Below, piece by piece: positions 7,661 to 17,740 of a DNA stretch of 37,125 nucleotides (position 1 is the stretch's first letter; every line of letters starts with the position of its first letter). A model generated the notes under the pieces. It made no database searches. It saw only the letters and a list, made by a program, of their open reading frames with translations, and had not been told where the DNA came from. Location: assembly GCA_947628175.1 (NCBI GenBank), contig CANQZA010000015.1, positions 1 through 37,125 on the forward strand, in the 5' to 3' direction. The stretch is from an uncultured Clostridia bacterium. GTDB taxonomy: Bacteria; Bacillota; Clostridia; Oscillospirales; Acutalibacteraceae. The position numbers were made by a program, and so were the translations under genes.

Positions 7661-10258
7661 ATGGCAAAAGAAATCATTGACAGTGTTGAAAAGCTTGAGC
7701 AGGAGATTGCCCGTGTACGAAAGGCACAGCAGGAGTTTTCAACATTTTCACAGGAGCAGGTGGATAAAATTTTCTTTGAAGCGGCCATGGCTGTCAACAA
7801 AGCAAGAATTCCGCTTGCAAAAATGGCTGTTGAGGAAACGGGCATGGGCGTTGTCGAGGATAAGGTTATTAAAAACCACTATGCGGCAGAATATATCTAT
7901 AACGCATATAAAAACACAAAAACCTGCGGTGTTATTGAGGAGGACAAAGCATACGGAATCATAAAAATTGCCGAGCCTATCGGTGTAATCGCGGCTGTTA
8001 TTCCTACAACAAATCCAACCTCAACCGCCATTTTCAAAACACTTATCGCGCTTAAAACAAGAAACGGTATAATTATTTCTCCGCACCCGAGGGCAAAAAA
8101 ATCCACTGCCGCTGCGGCTAAGATTGTTCTTGATGCAGCTGTTGCAGCGGGAGCACCGGAGGGTATTATTTCCTGGATTGATGCGCCGTCGCTTGATATG
8201 ACAAATCTTGTTATGAAAGAGGCGGATATCATTCTTGCAACCGGCGGTCCCGGTATGGTAAAGGCAGCATATTCAAGCGGAAAGCCCGCACTGGGAGTCG
8301 GTGCCGGAAATACACCTGCGATTATTGACGAAAGCGCTGACATTCTTAAGGCGGTCAATTCCATTATTCATTCCAAGACCTTTGATAACGGTATGATTTG
8401 TGCATCGGAGCAGTCCTGTATCGTTGATAAGAAAATATATAAGCAGGTGCGCAATGAGTTTGAATACAGAGGTTGTTATTTTCTCAAGCCTGATGAAATT
8501 GAAAAAGTAAGAAAAACAATGATTATAAACGGCTCTCTCAATGCAAAAATTGTGGGTCAGAATCCCTCGACAATAGCCGCTCTTGCGGGTATTAAAGTTC
8601 CTGAGGAAACAAAAATTCTGATAGGCGAAGTTGAATCAGTTGATATAAGTGAGGAGTTTGCACATGAAAAACTCTCTCCTATTCTTGCGATGTATAAGAG
8701 TGAGAGTTTTGACGATGCTCTTGCAAAGGCAGGCAGACTTGTTGAGGACGGCGGCTTCGGTCATACGGCTTCCCTTTATGTCAATGAGACAACCGAGAGA
8801 GAAAAAATAGACAAGTTTGCCGCTCTTATGAAAACATGCCGTATTCTTGTCAATACACCTTCCTCCTTCGGCGGCATAGGAGATCTTTATAACTTTAAAC
8901 TTGCACCGTCACTCACACTCGGCTGCGGCTCTTGGGGCGGTAATTCAGTATCCGAAAATGTCGGCGTAAAGCATCTGCTCAACATTAAAACTGTTGCTGA
9001 AAGAAGGGAAAATATGCTTTGGTTCAGATCACCCGAAAAGGTTTATATCAAAAAAGGTTGTTTGCCTGTTGCCCTTGATGAAGTCGGTAATGTGATGAAA
9101 AAGAAAAAGGTCTTTATAGTTACCGATTCCTTTCTTTTCAACAACGGTTACACAAAACCAATCACCGATAAGCTTGACGAAATGGGCATTGTTCATACAA
9201 CATTTTTTAATGTTGAGCCTGATCCTACTCTTGCGTGTGCAAAAGAGGGTACCGTGCAGATGAATGCCTTTAAGCCGGACTGTATTATTGCTGTCGGCGG
9301 CGGTTCAGCAATGGACGCAGCTAAAATTATGTGGGTGCTTTATGAGCATCCGGAGGTTAATTTCTTTGACCTTGCGATGCGATTTATGGATATAAGAAAA
9401 AGGGTTTACACCTTCCCTAAAATGGGTGAAAAAGCTTACTTTATTGCCGTTCCGACATCGGCAGGTACAGGCTCAGAGGTTACGCCTTTTGCAGTTATTA
9501 CCGATGAAGAAAGCTCCACAAAATATCCGCTTGCGGATTATGAGCTTATGCCGAATATGGCAATTGTTGACGCTGATCTAATGATGAATGCGCCAAAGGG
9601 GCTTACCTCTGCATCAGGTATTGATGCTGTAACACACGCCCTTGAGGCATATGCTTCCATGATGGCGACCGAATATACAGACGGACTTGCTATTGAGGCG
9701 CTCAAAAATATTTTTGAGTATCTTCCAAGAGCATATGACAACGGACCAAATGATCCCACTGCGAGGGAAAAAATGGCAAATGCCGCAACAATGGCGGGTA
9801 TGGCTTTTGCAAATGCTTTTCTCGGTGTCTGCCACTCAATGGCTCATAAGCTCGGCGCCTTTCATCATCTCCCTCACGGGGTTGCAAACGCGCTGATGAT
9901 TGATTATGTCATTGAATTCAATTCAAGTGAGGCACCTGCAAAAATGGGTACCTTCAGCCAGTACGACCATCCGTCCACTCTCGGCCGCTACGCTCAGATT
10001 GCCGACGCATTGGGTATCAAGGGAAGAAATGATGAGGCAAAGGTAAAGGGGCTCATTAAAAAAATTGACGAGCTCAAGGAATACTGCGGTATCAAAAAGT
10101 GTATTAAGGATTATGGTGTTGATGAAAAATATTTCCTTGATAATCTTGATGAAATGGTTGAGCAGGCATTCGATGACCAGTGCACAGGAGCCAATCCGAG
10201 ACTTCCTCTTATGAGTGAAATAAAGGATATGTACCTGAAAGCCTATTACGGAAAATAA
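7661..10258 (+). CDS. adhE: Bifunctional acetaldehyde-CoA/alcohol dehydrogenase
   Basis: AdhE reduces acetyl-CoA to acetaldehyde and then ethanol, using two NADH, and forms cytoplasmic filaments known as spirosomes. The 865 residues divide into an N-terminal aldehyde dehydrogenase domain (about 1-440, catalytic C247 in MICASEQS) and a C-terminal iron-dependent alcohol dehydrogenase domain (about 450-865). The second domain has the nucleotide motif VGGGSAMDAAK, the metal-ligand stretch GIDAVTHALEAY and the histidine-rich block CHSMAHKLGAFHHLPHG. The start follows GGAGG at 7648-7652. Lying directly behind pflBA, it consumes the acetyl-CoA that PFL makes and regenerates NAD+. The upstream symmetric elements suggest redox control. 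Confidence 0.98.
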   Translation: MAKEIIDSVEKLEQEIARVRKAQQEFSTFSQEQVDKIFFEAAMAVNKARIPLAKMAVEETGMGVVEDKVIKNHYAAEYIYNAYKNTKTCGVIEEDKAYGIIKIAEPIGVIAAVIPTTNPTSTAIFKTLIALKTRNGIIISPHPRAKKSTAAAAKIVLDAAVAAGAPEGIISWIDAPSLDMTNLVMKEADIILATGGPGMVKAAYSSGKPALGVGAGNTPAIIDESADILKAVNSIIHSKTFDNGMICASEQSCIVDKKIYKQVRNEFEYRGCYFLKPDEIEKVRKTMIINGSLNAKIVGQNPSTIAALAGIKVPEETKILIGEVESVDISEEFAHEKLSPILAMYKSESFDDALAKAGRLVEDGGFGHTASLYVNETTEREKIDKFAALMKTCRILVNTPSSFGGIGDLYNFKLAPSLTLGCGSWGGNSVSENVGVKHLLNIKTVAERRENMLWFRSPEKVYIKKGCLPVALDEVGNVMKKKKVFIVTDSFLFNNGYTKPITDKLDEMGIVHTTFFNVEPDPTLACAKEGTVQMNAFKPDCIIAVGGGSAMDAAKIMWVLYEHPEVNFFDLAMRFMDIRKRVYTFPKMGEKAYFIAVPTSAGTGSEVTPFAVITDEESSTKYPLADYELMPNMAIVDADLMMNAPKGLTSASGIDAVTHALEAYASMMATEYTDGLAIEALKNIFEYLPRAYDNGPNDPTAREKMANAATMAGMAFANAFLGVCHSMAHKLGAFHHLPHGVANALMIDYVIEFNSSEAPAKMGTFSQYDHPSTLGRYAQIADALGIKGRNDEAKVKGLIKKIDELKEYCGIKKCIKDYGVDEKYFLDNLDEMVEQAFDDQCTGANPRLPLMSEIKDMYLKAYYGK

Positions 10259-10316
10259 GTTTTTGTTTTAAAGAATAGAAATGATGATATTGCTTTTGAA
10301 CAGCAGGTAAGTTTAT

Positions 10317-11060
10317 ATGAAGATAGGTATTTTAAGCGATATTCATAATAATGTGATTGCTTTAGATGCTGTGCTGAAAAAGTTTGATAAAGAAGACTGT
10401 AAACAAGTGATATGTGCAGGTGATATAATCGGGATAGGTCCATATCCGGAAGAAACCGTACAAAGGGTTATGTCCATCCCGAATTTGATTGCCGTCAGAG
10501 GAAATCACGAAAAATATTTGTTGGAGGGTATGCCTTCACAGTATCCTAACGATGAAAAAATGGGGTACGAGGAAATGAAGCATCACAAGTGGGAGCATAG
10601 CCGCTTATCCGAATCTTCGATTGATTTTTTAAGAAATCTGCCTTATCGTGCGGACTTAACTGCACTTAATAAAAAAATTACAGTTCTCCATTACAGCATG
10701 AATAAGAATCATCAGTTTATTTATGCATCAAGCCCAACTGAAAATGATTTGTCCAATATGTTTCAGGGAGAGGATCAGGATATTGTAATATACGGACATA
10801 ATCACACCTCAAATCTTTGTCATCGACAAGGCAAATGGTTTATCAACAGCGGGTCCGTGGGATGCCCTGCAAAGGAGCGCAATATCGCCAGAGCAGCAAT
10901 TCTTGAAATATCTGAGGACGGTCATATTTGTGTACAGAGTATTGAGGTTGATTACGATGTATCAAAAGTTCTTGCCGATATTGACCGGCTGAATTATCCC
11001 GACGCCCCTGCGATTAAAAAGTTTTTCTTTGGGTGTTCTTCCGCAGTATCAAAACCGTAA
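10317..11060 (+). CDS. Calcineurin-like metallophosphoesterase
   Basis: A 247-residue phosphoesterase of the MPP superfamily, related to the YfcE/ApaH-type enzymes. The metal-site motifs are all present: D8-x-H10 (SDIHNN), GDIIG with D36, GNHE at residues 62-65, and YGHNH at about residues 160-164. These suggest an active dinuclear metal phosphodiesterase or phosphatase; the substrate cannot be read from sequence. The ribosome binding site (CAGGTAAG) is weak. It starts 58 bp after adhE with no terminator between, so partial co-transcription with adhE is possible; a weak TTGTTT/GATATT pair (10263-10291) could be its own promoter. A strong hairpin terminator follows. Confidence 0.88.
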   Translation: MKIGILSDIHNNVIALDAVLKKFDKEDCKQVICAGDIIGIGPYPEETVQRVMSIPNLIAVRGNHEKYLLEGMPSQYPNDEKMGYEEMKHHKWEHSRLSESSIDFLRNLPYRADLTALNKKITVLHYSMNKNHQFIYASSPTENDLSNMFQGEDQDIVIYGHNHTSNLCHRQGKWFINSGSVGCPAKERNIARAAILEISEDGHICVQSIEVDYDVSKVLADIDRLNYPDAPAIKKFFFGCSSAVSKP

Positions 11061-11227
11061 AGTGGACAGCAGGCGTTTATTGCGATAAAATAATGGCTTT
11101 TTTCAACAATCTCGGAGGAAAAAAGAAACTGTCATCTTTATGAAAAAATATGCGGATAATGACACATAGATATGTTATTTACAGCAATGATAATCACTGC
11201 TTACAAGTTTGTTACAGAATAAATTAG

Positions 11228-11254
11228 GCCGCCGGAGGAATTCCGGCGGCTTTT
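11228..11254 (+). terminator. Intrinsic terminator after the metallophosphoesterase
   Basis: A GC-rich 9-bp stem (11228-11236 with 11242-11250) followed by TTTT. The T-run is on the + strand side. On the minus strand the hairpin may also stop glgA transcripts, although the T-run there is poor. The rest of the 11061-11285 gap shows only a chance 16-codon ORF. Confidence 0.85.
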
Positions 11255-11285
11255 AAAAATTTTATGAATAGGAAAGATTGAGGCT

Positions 11286-12710
11286 TTATTTTAAAAGAGA
11301 TTTATACATTTTAATGTATTCATTAGCGCTCCTGCCCCAGCTCAAGTCACAATCAAGTGCTCTTTGGACAAGTATGTTCCATCCGTTTTTATCACCGTTA
11401 TACGCATCTACCGCTCTGTAAATTGCACCGAGCATATCGTATGCGTCATACGACTTGAATGTAAAGCCGTTACCCTCTCCGTCGCCTGAGTCGGTTATGG
11501 AGTCCTTAAGACCTCCCGTTTCACGCACAATGGGTATTGTTCCGTAGCGCAGTGATACCATCTGTGAAAGACCGCACGGTTCCGACTTGCTCGGCATCAG
11601 GAACATATCGGCTCCCGCATAAATCTTTCTTGCCAGATCGGGAACAAATCCGAGCGTCAGACCTACTTTATCTGGGTATTTGTCATGAAGATAGCGGAAG
11701 AAATTTTCATACTGCCATTCACCGCTGCCCAAAACAACATACTGAACATTACGCTCATACAGGCTTTTTTCAAGGACCTCCTGCATGAGATCAAAACCCT
11801 TGTGACCTACAAGTCTTGAGACAATACCGATAACAGGAGTATCTGCACTTACAGTCATTCCCATCCTTTTTTGGAGCTCTTCCTTGTTCTTTGCCTTTGC
11901 GGAGAAATCCTCTGCACTGTAGTTTGCCCATATATCTTTATCTGTTGCGGGATTGTATCCATCGGTGTCAATGCCGTTGAGAATTCCGCACAGCTTCCAG
12001 CTTCTTTGATTCAGTATAGGATCAAGACCGTGCGAGAACCATGGATCAAGTATCTCCTTTGCATATGTTGGGGATACGGTGGTAACTTTATTTGCACATT
12101 CTATACCTGCTTTCATAAAGTTTACAAGACCGTCGTACAAAATGAGATTGTTGTGTTCGGGGGCTATGCCGAGCACATCGTTTAAAAGCTCGTCACCGTA
12201 TTTTCCCTGGTATTGGATATTATGGATTGTAAATACTGTTTTGATATTTTCAAATCCCATTGTATTTGCATAATAGCAACTGTAGTAAAGCGGAGTAAGC
12301 GCGCTCTGCCAGTCATTGCAGTGGATAATATCAGGTTTCCAATCGATTGCGGGTATGATTTCTATTGCAGCCCGTGCAAAGAAGGCAAATCTCTCAGCAT
12401 CGTCATAATGACCGTAGATGCCGTCGCGTTTAAAATAATACTGGTTGTCAAGAAAATAGTATATAACGCCGTTTACTTTTGCCTCAAAAATACCGCAGTA
12501 CTGCCTTCTCCACGAAACAGGAACAGAAATAGAGGTTATAAATTTCATCTTATCCTTATATTCCTGCTTAATGCTGTCATAAAGCGGCATAACGACCCGG
12601 CAACCGATAAGCCTTTTTCTCAATGCGACGGGAAGTGATCCTGCCACATCGCCTAAACCGCCTGATGCCATAAACGGCAGCGCTTCAGATGCTACATACA
12701 ATACTTTCAT
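11286..12710 (-). CDS. glgA: Glycogen synthase (ADP-glucose type, GT5)
   Basis: GlgA transfers glucose from ADP-glucose to the growing alpha-1,4-glucan. At 474 residues it has family length, with an N-terminal GT5 domain and a GT1-like C-terminal domain. It shows the C-terminal donor-binding block PSKSEPCGLSQ and the ETGGLKDS motif. The N-terminal KTGGL motif of Escherichia coli GlgA, whose Lys15 contacts ADP-glucose, reads ASGGL here, with alanine at exactly residue 15. The start follows GGAGG, and the gene begins 12 bp after glgD as the last gene of glgB-glgC-glgD-glgA. No glycogen phosphorylase or debranching gene is present. Confidence 0.97.
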   Translation of the reverse strand: MKVLYVASEALPFMASGGLGDVAGSLPVALRKRLIGCRVVMPLYDSIKQEYKDKMKFITSISVPVSWRRQYCGIFEAKVNGVIYYFLDNQYYFKRDGIYGHYDDAERFAFFARAAIEIIPAIDWKPDIIHCNDWQSALTPLYYSCYYANTMGFENIKTVFTIHNIQYQGKYGDELLNDVLGIAPEHNNLILYDGLVNFMKAGIECANKVTTVSPTYAKEILDPWFSHGLDPILNQRSWKLCGILNGIDTDGYNPATDKDIWANYSAEDFSAKAKNKEELQKRMGMTVSADTPVIGIVSRLVGHKGFDLMQEVLEKSLYERNVQYVVLGSGEWQYENFFRYLHDKYPDKVGLTLGFVPDLARKIYAGADMFLMPSKSEPCGLSQMVSLRYGTIPIVRETGGLKDSITDSGDGEGNGFTFKSYDAYDMLGAIYRAVDAYNGDKNGWNILVQRALDCDLSWGRSANEYIKMYKSLLK

Positions 12711-12722
12711 AAAAAATGCCTC

Positions 12723-13841
12723 CTATACTCTTGTGTTTTTGGTAAGGCAAACAGGGAAGGTGGCAGCGCCGGAAAGTTCAACCCCATTTTTGATGTTTAC
12801 ATTTTTATCCGCGATTAAGCAGTTGATTTTGGAATTTTCTGCTATAACGGTATCCTGCATCAGTATCGAATCTTTCACAACTGTGTTCTTTCCGATTTTT
12901 ACGCCTTTGAATATAATACAATTTTCAACCGTGCCCTCAATAATACAACCGTCTGCCACAAGAGAATTTTTCAGTGAAGAATCGGGACCGTATATTGTTG
13001 GCATATCATCACGCTCTTTTGTTGAAATAGGTGATGAGAAAAGTTTTGCTCTGTTTTCTTTTTTAAGAAGAGACATGGATATATTATAATAGCTCTGTAT
13101 CGAATCTATTGTTCCGGCAAAGCAATCCGTAGCATCAAAGGCGTGGATTTTCAGGTTTTTAACATTAGCCATTATAATGTTGCGCTGATAGGAAATTTCA
13201 TTTTTTGAATGAGCGGAGGTTATAAGCGTTTCCAGAAGGTATTTTTTCATTAACATTATATTGCATGAGTAAAAAACCTCATCCTGCGTGTTTTTATCCA
13301 GGCTCATTTCCGTTATTCTTCCGTTTTCGTCAATCTCGTCAAAGCAGAGAACAGAGCCTATATTAGAAGGCATTTTACTCTTTACTCCGAGAATGGTGAT
13401 GTCCGCACCGCTTTTTTCGTGCGCGTCAAACATTTTTTCATAATCCACCGAAAGAATATGGTTGCAGTCCGACATAAGAACATAATTCTGATTTGACTGC
13501 CTGAGAAAATTTATATTTCCGTAGAGTGCGTCAATTCTGTTTCCCCACATTGAGGCGCTGCCGACTGAAAAAGGAGGGAGAAGATAAAGACCGTCTGCTT
13601 TTCTGCTCAAATCCCACGGTTTTCCCGTGCCGACATGATCCATAAGTGATTGGAAATTTGAATTTGTTACTACCCCTATTTTTGATATACCGCTGTCTAC
13701 CATATTTGAAAGAGGAAAATCTATAAGCCTGTAGCGTGAACAGAACGGAACGGAGCCCATAGTCCTCATTGCGGTAAGAGAGTCAAGTGCCTCTTCGTGA
13801 ACATTGGCAAATACTATGCCTAAAACCTTTTTACCGTTCAT
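12723..13841 (-). CDS. glgD: ADP-glucose pyrophosphorylase, GlgD (regulatory) subunit
   Basis: This 372-residue protein is a GlgC paralogue. It has the nucleotidyltransferase fold with RYRLIDFPLSNM at about residues 37-48 and a left-handed beta-helix repeat region after about residue 290. The N-terminal nucleotide-binding loop of GlgC (AGGQGSRL) is replaced by FANVHEEAL, and the following lysine-proline signature is lost. This is the usual state of GlgD in Firmicutes, where it pairs with GlgC and modulates activity and affinity rather than catalysing well alone. The start follows GGAGG. It begins 3 bp after the glgC stop, so expression is tightly linked. Confidence 0.95.
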   Translation of the reverse strand: MNGKKVLGIVFANVHEEALDSLTAMRTMGSVPFCSRYRLIDFPLSNMVDSGISKIGVVTNSNFQSLMDHVGTGKPWDLSRKADGLYLLPPFSVGSASMWGNRIDALYGNINFLRQSNQNYVLMSDCNHILSVDYEKMFDAHEKSGADITILGVKSKMPSNIGSVLCFDEIDENGRITEMSLDKNTQDEVFYSCNIMLMKKYLLETLITSAHSKNEISYQRNIIMANVKNLKIHAFDATDCFAGTIDSIQSYYNISMSLLKKENRAKLFSSPISTKERDDMPTIYGPDSSLKNSLVADGCIIEGTVENCIIFKGVKIGKNTVVKDSILMQDTVIAENSKINCLIADKNVNIKNGVELSGAATFPVCLTKNTRV

Positions 13842-13844
13842 TGC

Positions 13845-15053
13845 TTATACCTCCTCTCCCGATTTTATCATTACTCCGGGTTCTATATATTTATTTTTAG
13901 TGATTTTTGCTTTTGCACCGATTACCGCTATGCCCCAGTTTTCGGGATTTTCAAGCTTCTCGGGAATTTCACCGATTTGTGCGTCCTCATCTATCACTGC
14001 GTCTTCGGCAACGATTGAGTAGTATACCTTTGCACCTTTTTTTATCGTTGCGCCCGGCATTACGACACTGTATTTGACGCTTGCGCCCTCTTCAATCGTT
14101 ACATTGGATGATATAACGCTGTAATCAACATCACCTTCAATTTCACAGCCTTCGCTGATTGAGGAGTTTTCCACAACAGCATTCTTTCCTATATAATGAG
14201 GAGGAGCCATCGGATTTCTTGAGTAAATCCTCCAGCTTGTATCACTTAAATCAAGATTAACATTAGGATTAATAATATCAAGATTTGCTTCCCAAAGAGA
14301 GTCTATAGTTCCAACATCCTTCCAGTAGCCCTTGAATGGGAAGGCAAACATTTTTTCTCCCGCATTGAGCATTGTGGGAATGATGTTTTTACCAAAGTCA
14401 TTTGAGGAACCCGCAGTGTTTTCATCCTGAATAAGATATTGTTTTAATTTATCCCAGCTGAATACATAAACGCCCATTGACGCCTTATTGCTCTTTGGCT
14501 CGGCAGGCTTTTCGGCAAATTCATATATTTCATCGTTATCTCTTGTAGCAAGAATTCCGAAACGCGACGCTTCCTCCCACGGAACCTCAAGTACCGCGAT
14601 TGTACACGCGGCATCGTTCTTCTTATGAAAATCAACCATTTTTCCGTAATTCATTTTGTAAATATGGTCGCCTGATAGAATAACAACATATTCCGGATCG
14701 TACTTTTCAATAAAATTTATGTTCTGGTAAATCGCGTTGGCAGTACCTTTGTACCACTCTGCGCCGCCGATTGCCTCATAAGGAGAAAGAATATGAATTC
14801 CGCCGTTCTGACGGTCAAGATCCCATGGCTGTCCGTTGCCGAGGTAGTCGTTGAGTTCAAGAGGCTGATACTGCGTCAGTACACCTACTGTATAAATACC
14901 GCTGTTTACACAGTTTGAAAGAGGGAAATCAATAATTCTGTAATTGCCGCCGTACGGAACGGCAGGCTTTGCAATATTTTTTGTAAGGACTCCGAGACGG
15001 CTTCCCTGACCGCCTGCAAGAAGCATTGCTACAACATTAGTTTTGTGTGCCAT
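13845..15053 (-). CDS. glgC: Glucose-1-phosphate adenylyltransferase (ADP-glucose pyrophosphorylase)
   Basis: GlgC makes ADP-glucose from glucose-1-phosphate and ATP, the committed step of glycogen synthesis. The 402-residue protein has the intact catalytic loop [12 protein letters not shown] at residues 13-24, then [23 protein letters not shown] and the sugar-phosphate region [10 protein letters not shown] beta-helix domain fills the C-terminal third. The start has AAGGAG 7 bp upstream, which lies inside the end of glgB: the two genes overlap by 17 bp. With GlgD it should form a mixed tetramer; allosteric effectors cannot be read from sequence. Confidence 0.98.
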   Translation of the reverse strand: MAHKTNVVAMLLAGGQGSRLGVLTKNIAKPAVPYGGNYRIIDFPLSNCVNSGIYTVGVLTQYQPLELNDYLGNGQPWDLDRQNGGIHILSPYEAIGGAEWYKGTANAIYQNINFIEKYDPEYVVILSGDHIYKMNYGKMVDFHKKNDAACTIAVLEVPWEEASRFGILATRDNDEIYEFAEKPAEPKSNKASMGVYVFSWDKLKQYLIQDENTAGSSNDFGKNIIPTMLNAGEKMFAFPFKGYWKDVGTIDSLWEANLDIINPNVNLDLSDTSWRIYSRNPMAPPHYIGKNAVVENSSISEGCEIEGDVDYSVISSNVTIEEGASVKYSVVMPGATIKKGAKVYYSIVAEDAVIDEDAQIGEIPEKLENPENWGIAVIGAKAKITKNKYIEPGVMIKSGEEV

Positions 15054-16953
15054 TTTGTTTCTCCTTATATTTTGTTTGTTTTAATTCAAGGTATGTTGCG
15101 GAAAGACCGTTGAGCCTGATTCCGATACTGTTCTCACAGCCGTGTATCGGAACCGGCTTTGATTTGTATGTTCCAGATATTCTGGCTTTTGTTCCGCCGT
15201 ATCTTTCGAGTGAAGTGTCAAAGACAACCTTGTATGTTCCGCTTTCCGGAACGCCTATTCTATACTCGTCAAAGCTGTTTGGAGTGAAATTAAACACTGC
15301 AATTAACTCCCTTGCGTCTTTAGCGATTCTTCTGAAAGCAATTACTGAATTTGCGTTATCCTCGCTTGAAATCCATTGAAAACCCTCCCAGCTATAATCA
15401 ATTTCCCAAAGTGCGGGCGTGTTTTTATAAAATGTGTTGAGCTCTCTGGTGAAATTTTGAAGCTTAGAATGTTTTTCATAATCAAGAAGCATCCAGTCAA
15501 GCCCCTGCTTGTAATTCCATTCGATAAACTGACCGAATTCGCTTCCCATAAAAAGGAGCTTTTTGCCGGGATGTGCGAACATATACGCAAGAAACAGCCT
15601 GATGCCGTCAAATTTCATATCATAATCGCCGGGCATTTTATTTATGAGGCTACATTTGCCGTGAACGACCTCGTCGTGGCTTATCGGCAGAATAAAGTTT
15701 TCGCTGAACGCATAGAAAAAGCTGAAGGTGATACAACTGTGGCTGCCTTTTCTGAACAGAGGATCAAGTGATGTATAGCGGAGCATATCGTTCATCCAAC
15801 CCATATTCCACTTGAAATTAAAGCCGAGTCCTCCGATGTCGGTAGGCATTGTAATCATAGGCCATGCGGTTGATTCCTCGGCAATCATCATTACCTCGGG
15901 ATGCTCTTTGAACATCGCACAGTTGAGATCCTTGAAAAATTCAACTGCTTCAAGATTTTCTCTTCCGCCGTGTTTGTTGGGTACCCACTGGCCGTCCTCT
16001 CTGCCGTAATCCAGATAGAGCATTGAGGCGACGGCGTCAACTCTTAAACCGTCAAAGTGAAATTGGTCAACCCAGTACATGGCAGATGAGATAAGAAAGG
16101 ATTTAACTTCACTCTTTGCGTAGTCAAATACTCTTGTTCCCCATTCCTTATGTTCACCTTTTCTGAGGTCTGAATATTCATAAGTGCATTTGCCGTCAAA
16201 TTCGTAAAGTCCGTGTGCATCCTTTGGAAAATGTGCAGGAACCCAGTCAAGGATAACCCCTATGCCGTTTTTGTGACACGCATCAATAAAATACATCAGA
16301 TCATCGGGAGTACCGTATCTTGAAGTTGGAGCAAAATAGCCTGTTACCTGATAGCCCCATGAGCCGTCAAACGGATATTCCATTATGGGCATCATCTCAA
16401 TATGTGTGTAGCCCATATCCTTTACATATGGTACAAGTTCATGCGCCATCTGACGGTAGGAAAGGGTTTCTCCGTTTTCGTGCCGTTTCCATGAGCCGAA
16501 ATGGATTTCATAAATATTAACAGGTTTATCAAGTATGCTGCCGCTTGAGGCGGTTTGTTTCCACTTATCGTCCCCCCATTTGTAGGAGCCTGTTTCATAA
16601 ACTTTTGAAGCGGTTCCGGGTCTGGTCTCACAATGAAAGGCATATGGGTCAGACTTCATATTTTTTGTTCCCGAAGGTGTTGTAATCGCATATTTGTAGC
16701 AGTCATAAATTTCAACATTGTCAATGACCGCCTCCCAAATTCCGTATGAAATCTGATTCATCACATTTTCGTTTTCATTCCAGTTATTGAAATCGCCTGT
16801 AACAGATACAGATGCAGCGTGAGGCGCCCATACTCTGAAGACAAAAGTATTACCTTTAATTCTATGACAGCCGAAGAATTCATATGCTTTATAGTTTTTG
16901 CCGCTGTGAAAAAGGTAAAGCGGAAATTCATACTCCTTCCTGACCTTAGCCAT
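15037..16953 (-). CDS. glgB: 1,4-alpha-glucan branching enzyme (GH13)
   Basis: GlgB cuts alpha-1,4-glucan chains and rejoins them as alpha-1,6 branches. In the 638-residue form it has an N-terminal CBM48-like module (about residues 28-110, [22 protein letters not shown]), the GH13 barrel, and a C-terminal beta domain. The catalytic residues are visible: nucleophile D306 (RVDAV), acid/base E359 (IAEEST) and D427 (SHDEVVHG). I start at 16953 because AAGGAG (16963-16968) abuts the earlier in-frame ATG at 16962 with no spacing, whereas it sits 9 bp before this one. It is the first gene of the glycogen operon and has a good promoter. Confidence 0.97.
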   Translation of the reverse strand: MAKVRKEYEFPLYLFHSGKNYKAYEFFGCHRIKGNTFVFRVWAPHAASVSVTGDFNNWNENENVMNQISYGIWEAVIDNVEIYDCYKYAITTPSGTKNMKSDPYAFHCETRPGTASKVYETGSYKWGDDKWKQTASSGSILDKPVNIYEIHFGSWKRHENGETLSYRQMAHELVPYVKDMGYTHIEMMPIMEYPFDGSWGYQVTGYFAPTSRYGTPDDLMYFIDACHKNGIGVILDWVPAHFPKDAHGLYEFDGKCTYEYSDLRKGEHKEWGTRVFDYAKSEVKSFLISSAMYWVDQFHFDGLRVDAVASMLYLDYGREDGQWVPNKHGGRENLEAVEFFKDLNCAMFKEHPEVMMIAEESTAWPMITMPTDIGGLGFNFKWNMGWMNDMLRYTSLDPLFRKGSHSCITFSFFYAFSENFILPISHDEVVHGKCSLINKMPGDYDMKFDGIRLFLAYMFAHPGKKLLFMGSEFGQFIEWNYKQGLDWMLLDYEKHSKLQNFTRELNTFYKNTPALWEIDYSWEGFQWISSEDNANSVIAFRRIAKDARELIAVFNFTPNSFDEYRIGVPESGTYKVVFDTSLERYGGTKARISGTYKSKPVPIHGCENSIGIRLNGLSATYLELKQTKYKEKQNGTQN

Positions 16954-16995
16954 TAAAATCATCTCCTTATGGGTATATTTTACATCTATATTCCC

Positions 16996-17024
16996 ATAAT
17001 AGCATTTCTATGAGCATTAATCAA
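16996..17024 (-). promoter_or_regulatory. Promoter of the glgBCDA operon
   Basis: On the minus strand, TTGATT (17019-17024) and TATTAT (16996-17001) have a 17-bp spacer, about 43 bp before the glgB start. It points away from the promoter of the ANTAR gene. Confidence 0.7.
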
Positions 17025-17142
17025 GCGGTTTTTGGTTAGTTTGTTACAAAAAAAATAATTTTTTTTTAAAAATCTGTATATTTTGATACAAACGACTGCT
17101 GCTTTTTTCTGTAAAAACACAAAATTTTAGGTATATTTAGTA

Positions 17143-17172
17143 TTGTACATTAATAGCTTTATATGATATAAT
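17143..17172 (+). promoter_or_regulatory. Extended -10 promoter of the ANTAR-dap-pur unit
   Basis: TTGTAC at 17143-17148, an 18-bp spacer, and TATAAT at 17167-17172 preceded by TGA (extended -10). It is divergent from the glycogen operon promoter, with about 120 bp of T- and A-tract DNA between. Confidence 0.7.
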
Positions 17173-17206
17173 AATAAAAACATTTTACTGGGCAGGGAGT
17201 CTGTTC

Positions 17207-17725
17207 ATGAAATCTATTATCATTGCGTATCCAATTAAAGATGTTGCGTTACAGCTTCGATTGATGCTTGAGAAAGACGGACTTTATGTATCCCACATAT
17301 GTGCATTGGGTTCAAGTGTTTTAAGTATTGCACAGGATCTGTACGAAGGCGTTGTTATCTGTGCGTCTCAACTCAGCGATATGAGCGCGGGAATCATCGC
17401 TGAAAATCTGCCGCCGTTTTTTGATGTTGTGGCGCTTTCAAAAAATGGCAGGGAAAGCTACATGGGAAACCTTATCAATCTTACACTGCCTTTGAACAGA
17501 AATGAGTTTTTACATACTGTTGAAATACTTGTGTGCAGCAAATCAGGCTTTACAATGCGAAAAAATGATGAACAGGAATTTATTTCAAACGCAAAGGTCA
17601 TTCTTATGAACAAAAGAAATATTACTGAAAGTCAGGCGCATAAATATTTACAGAAGCAGAGTATGCGCACCGGCAAAAAGCTTGTTGATGTTGCAAAAGA
17701 GATTATCAATGACTTTACGGAATAG
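17207..17725 (+). CDS. ANTAR-domain response-regulator-like protein
   Basis: The 172-residue protein joins an N-terminal receiver-like fold (about 1-105) to a C-terminal three-helix ANTAR domain (about 112-168, with ILMNKRNITESQAHKYLQ and the conserved tail KLVDVAKEII). ANTAR proteins bind paired hexaloop hairpins in nascent RNA and prevent termination. Where a true receiver has its phosphorylated aspartate, at the end of strand 3, this protein reads CASQLSD with alanine, and the lysine of the LPLN region is also replaced. It is therefore probably not controlled by ordinary phosphotransfer. The start has GGGAG at about 17193. It heads a unit with dapF 15 bp downstream. Its RNA targets are not evident nearby. 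Confidence 0.85.
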   Translation: MKSIIIAYPIKDVALQLRLMLEKDGLYVSHICALGSSVLSIAQDLYEGVVICASQLSDMSAGIIAENLPPFFDVVALSKNGRESYMGNLINLTLPLNRNEFLHTVEILVCSKSGFTMRKNDEQEFISNAKVILMNKRNITESQAHKYLQKQSMRTGKKLVDVAKEIINDFTE

Positions 17726-17740
17726 AACGGGAGTGGTTTT

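Noticed and set aside
10263-10291. Possible promoter TTGTTT/GATATT before the metallophosphoesterase
   Set aside because: The -10 is poor and readthrough from adhE explains expression as well, so it is mentioned only in the gene entry.
11093-11143. 16-codon ORF starting MAFFNNLGG in the gap after the metallophosphoesterase
   Set aside because: It has no ribosome binding site. The start resembles the N-terminus of a common small zinc-ribbon protein, but nothing after it does. Chance, or a tiny remnant at best.
17040-17060. TTTGTTACA followed by an A-rich stretch, similar to 11208-11226
   Set aside because: Two short AT-rich matches in unrelated settings; no inverted or repeated structure to support a function.
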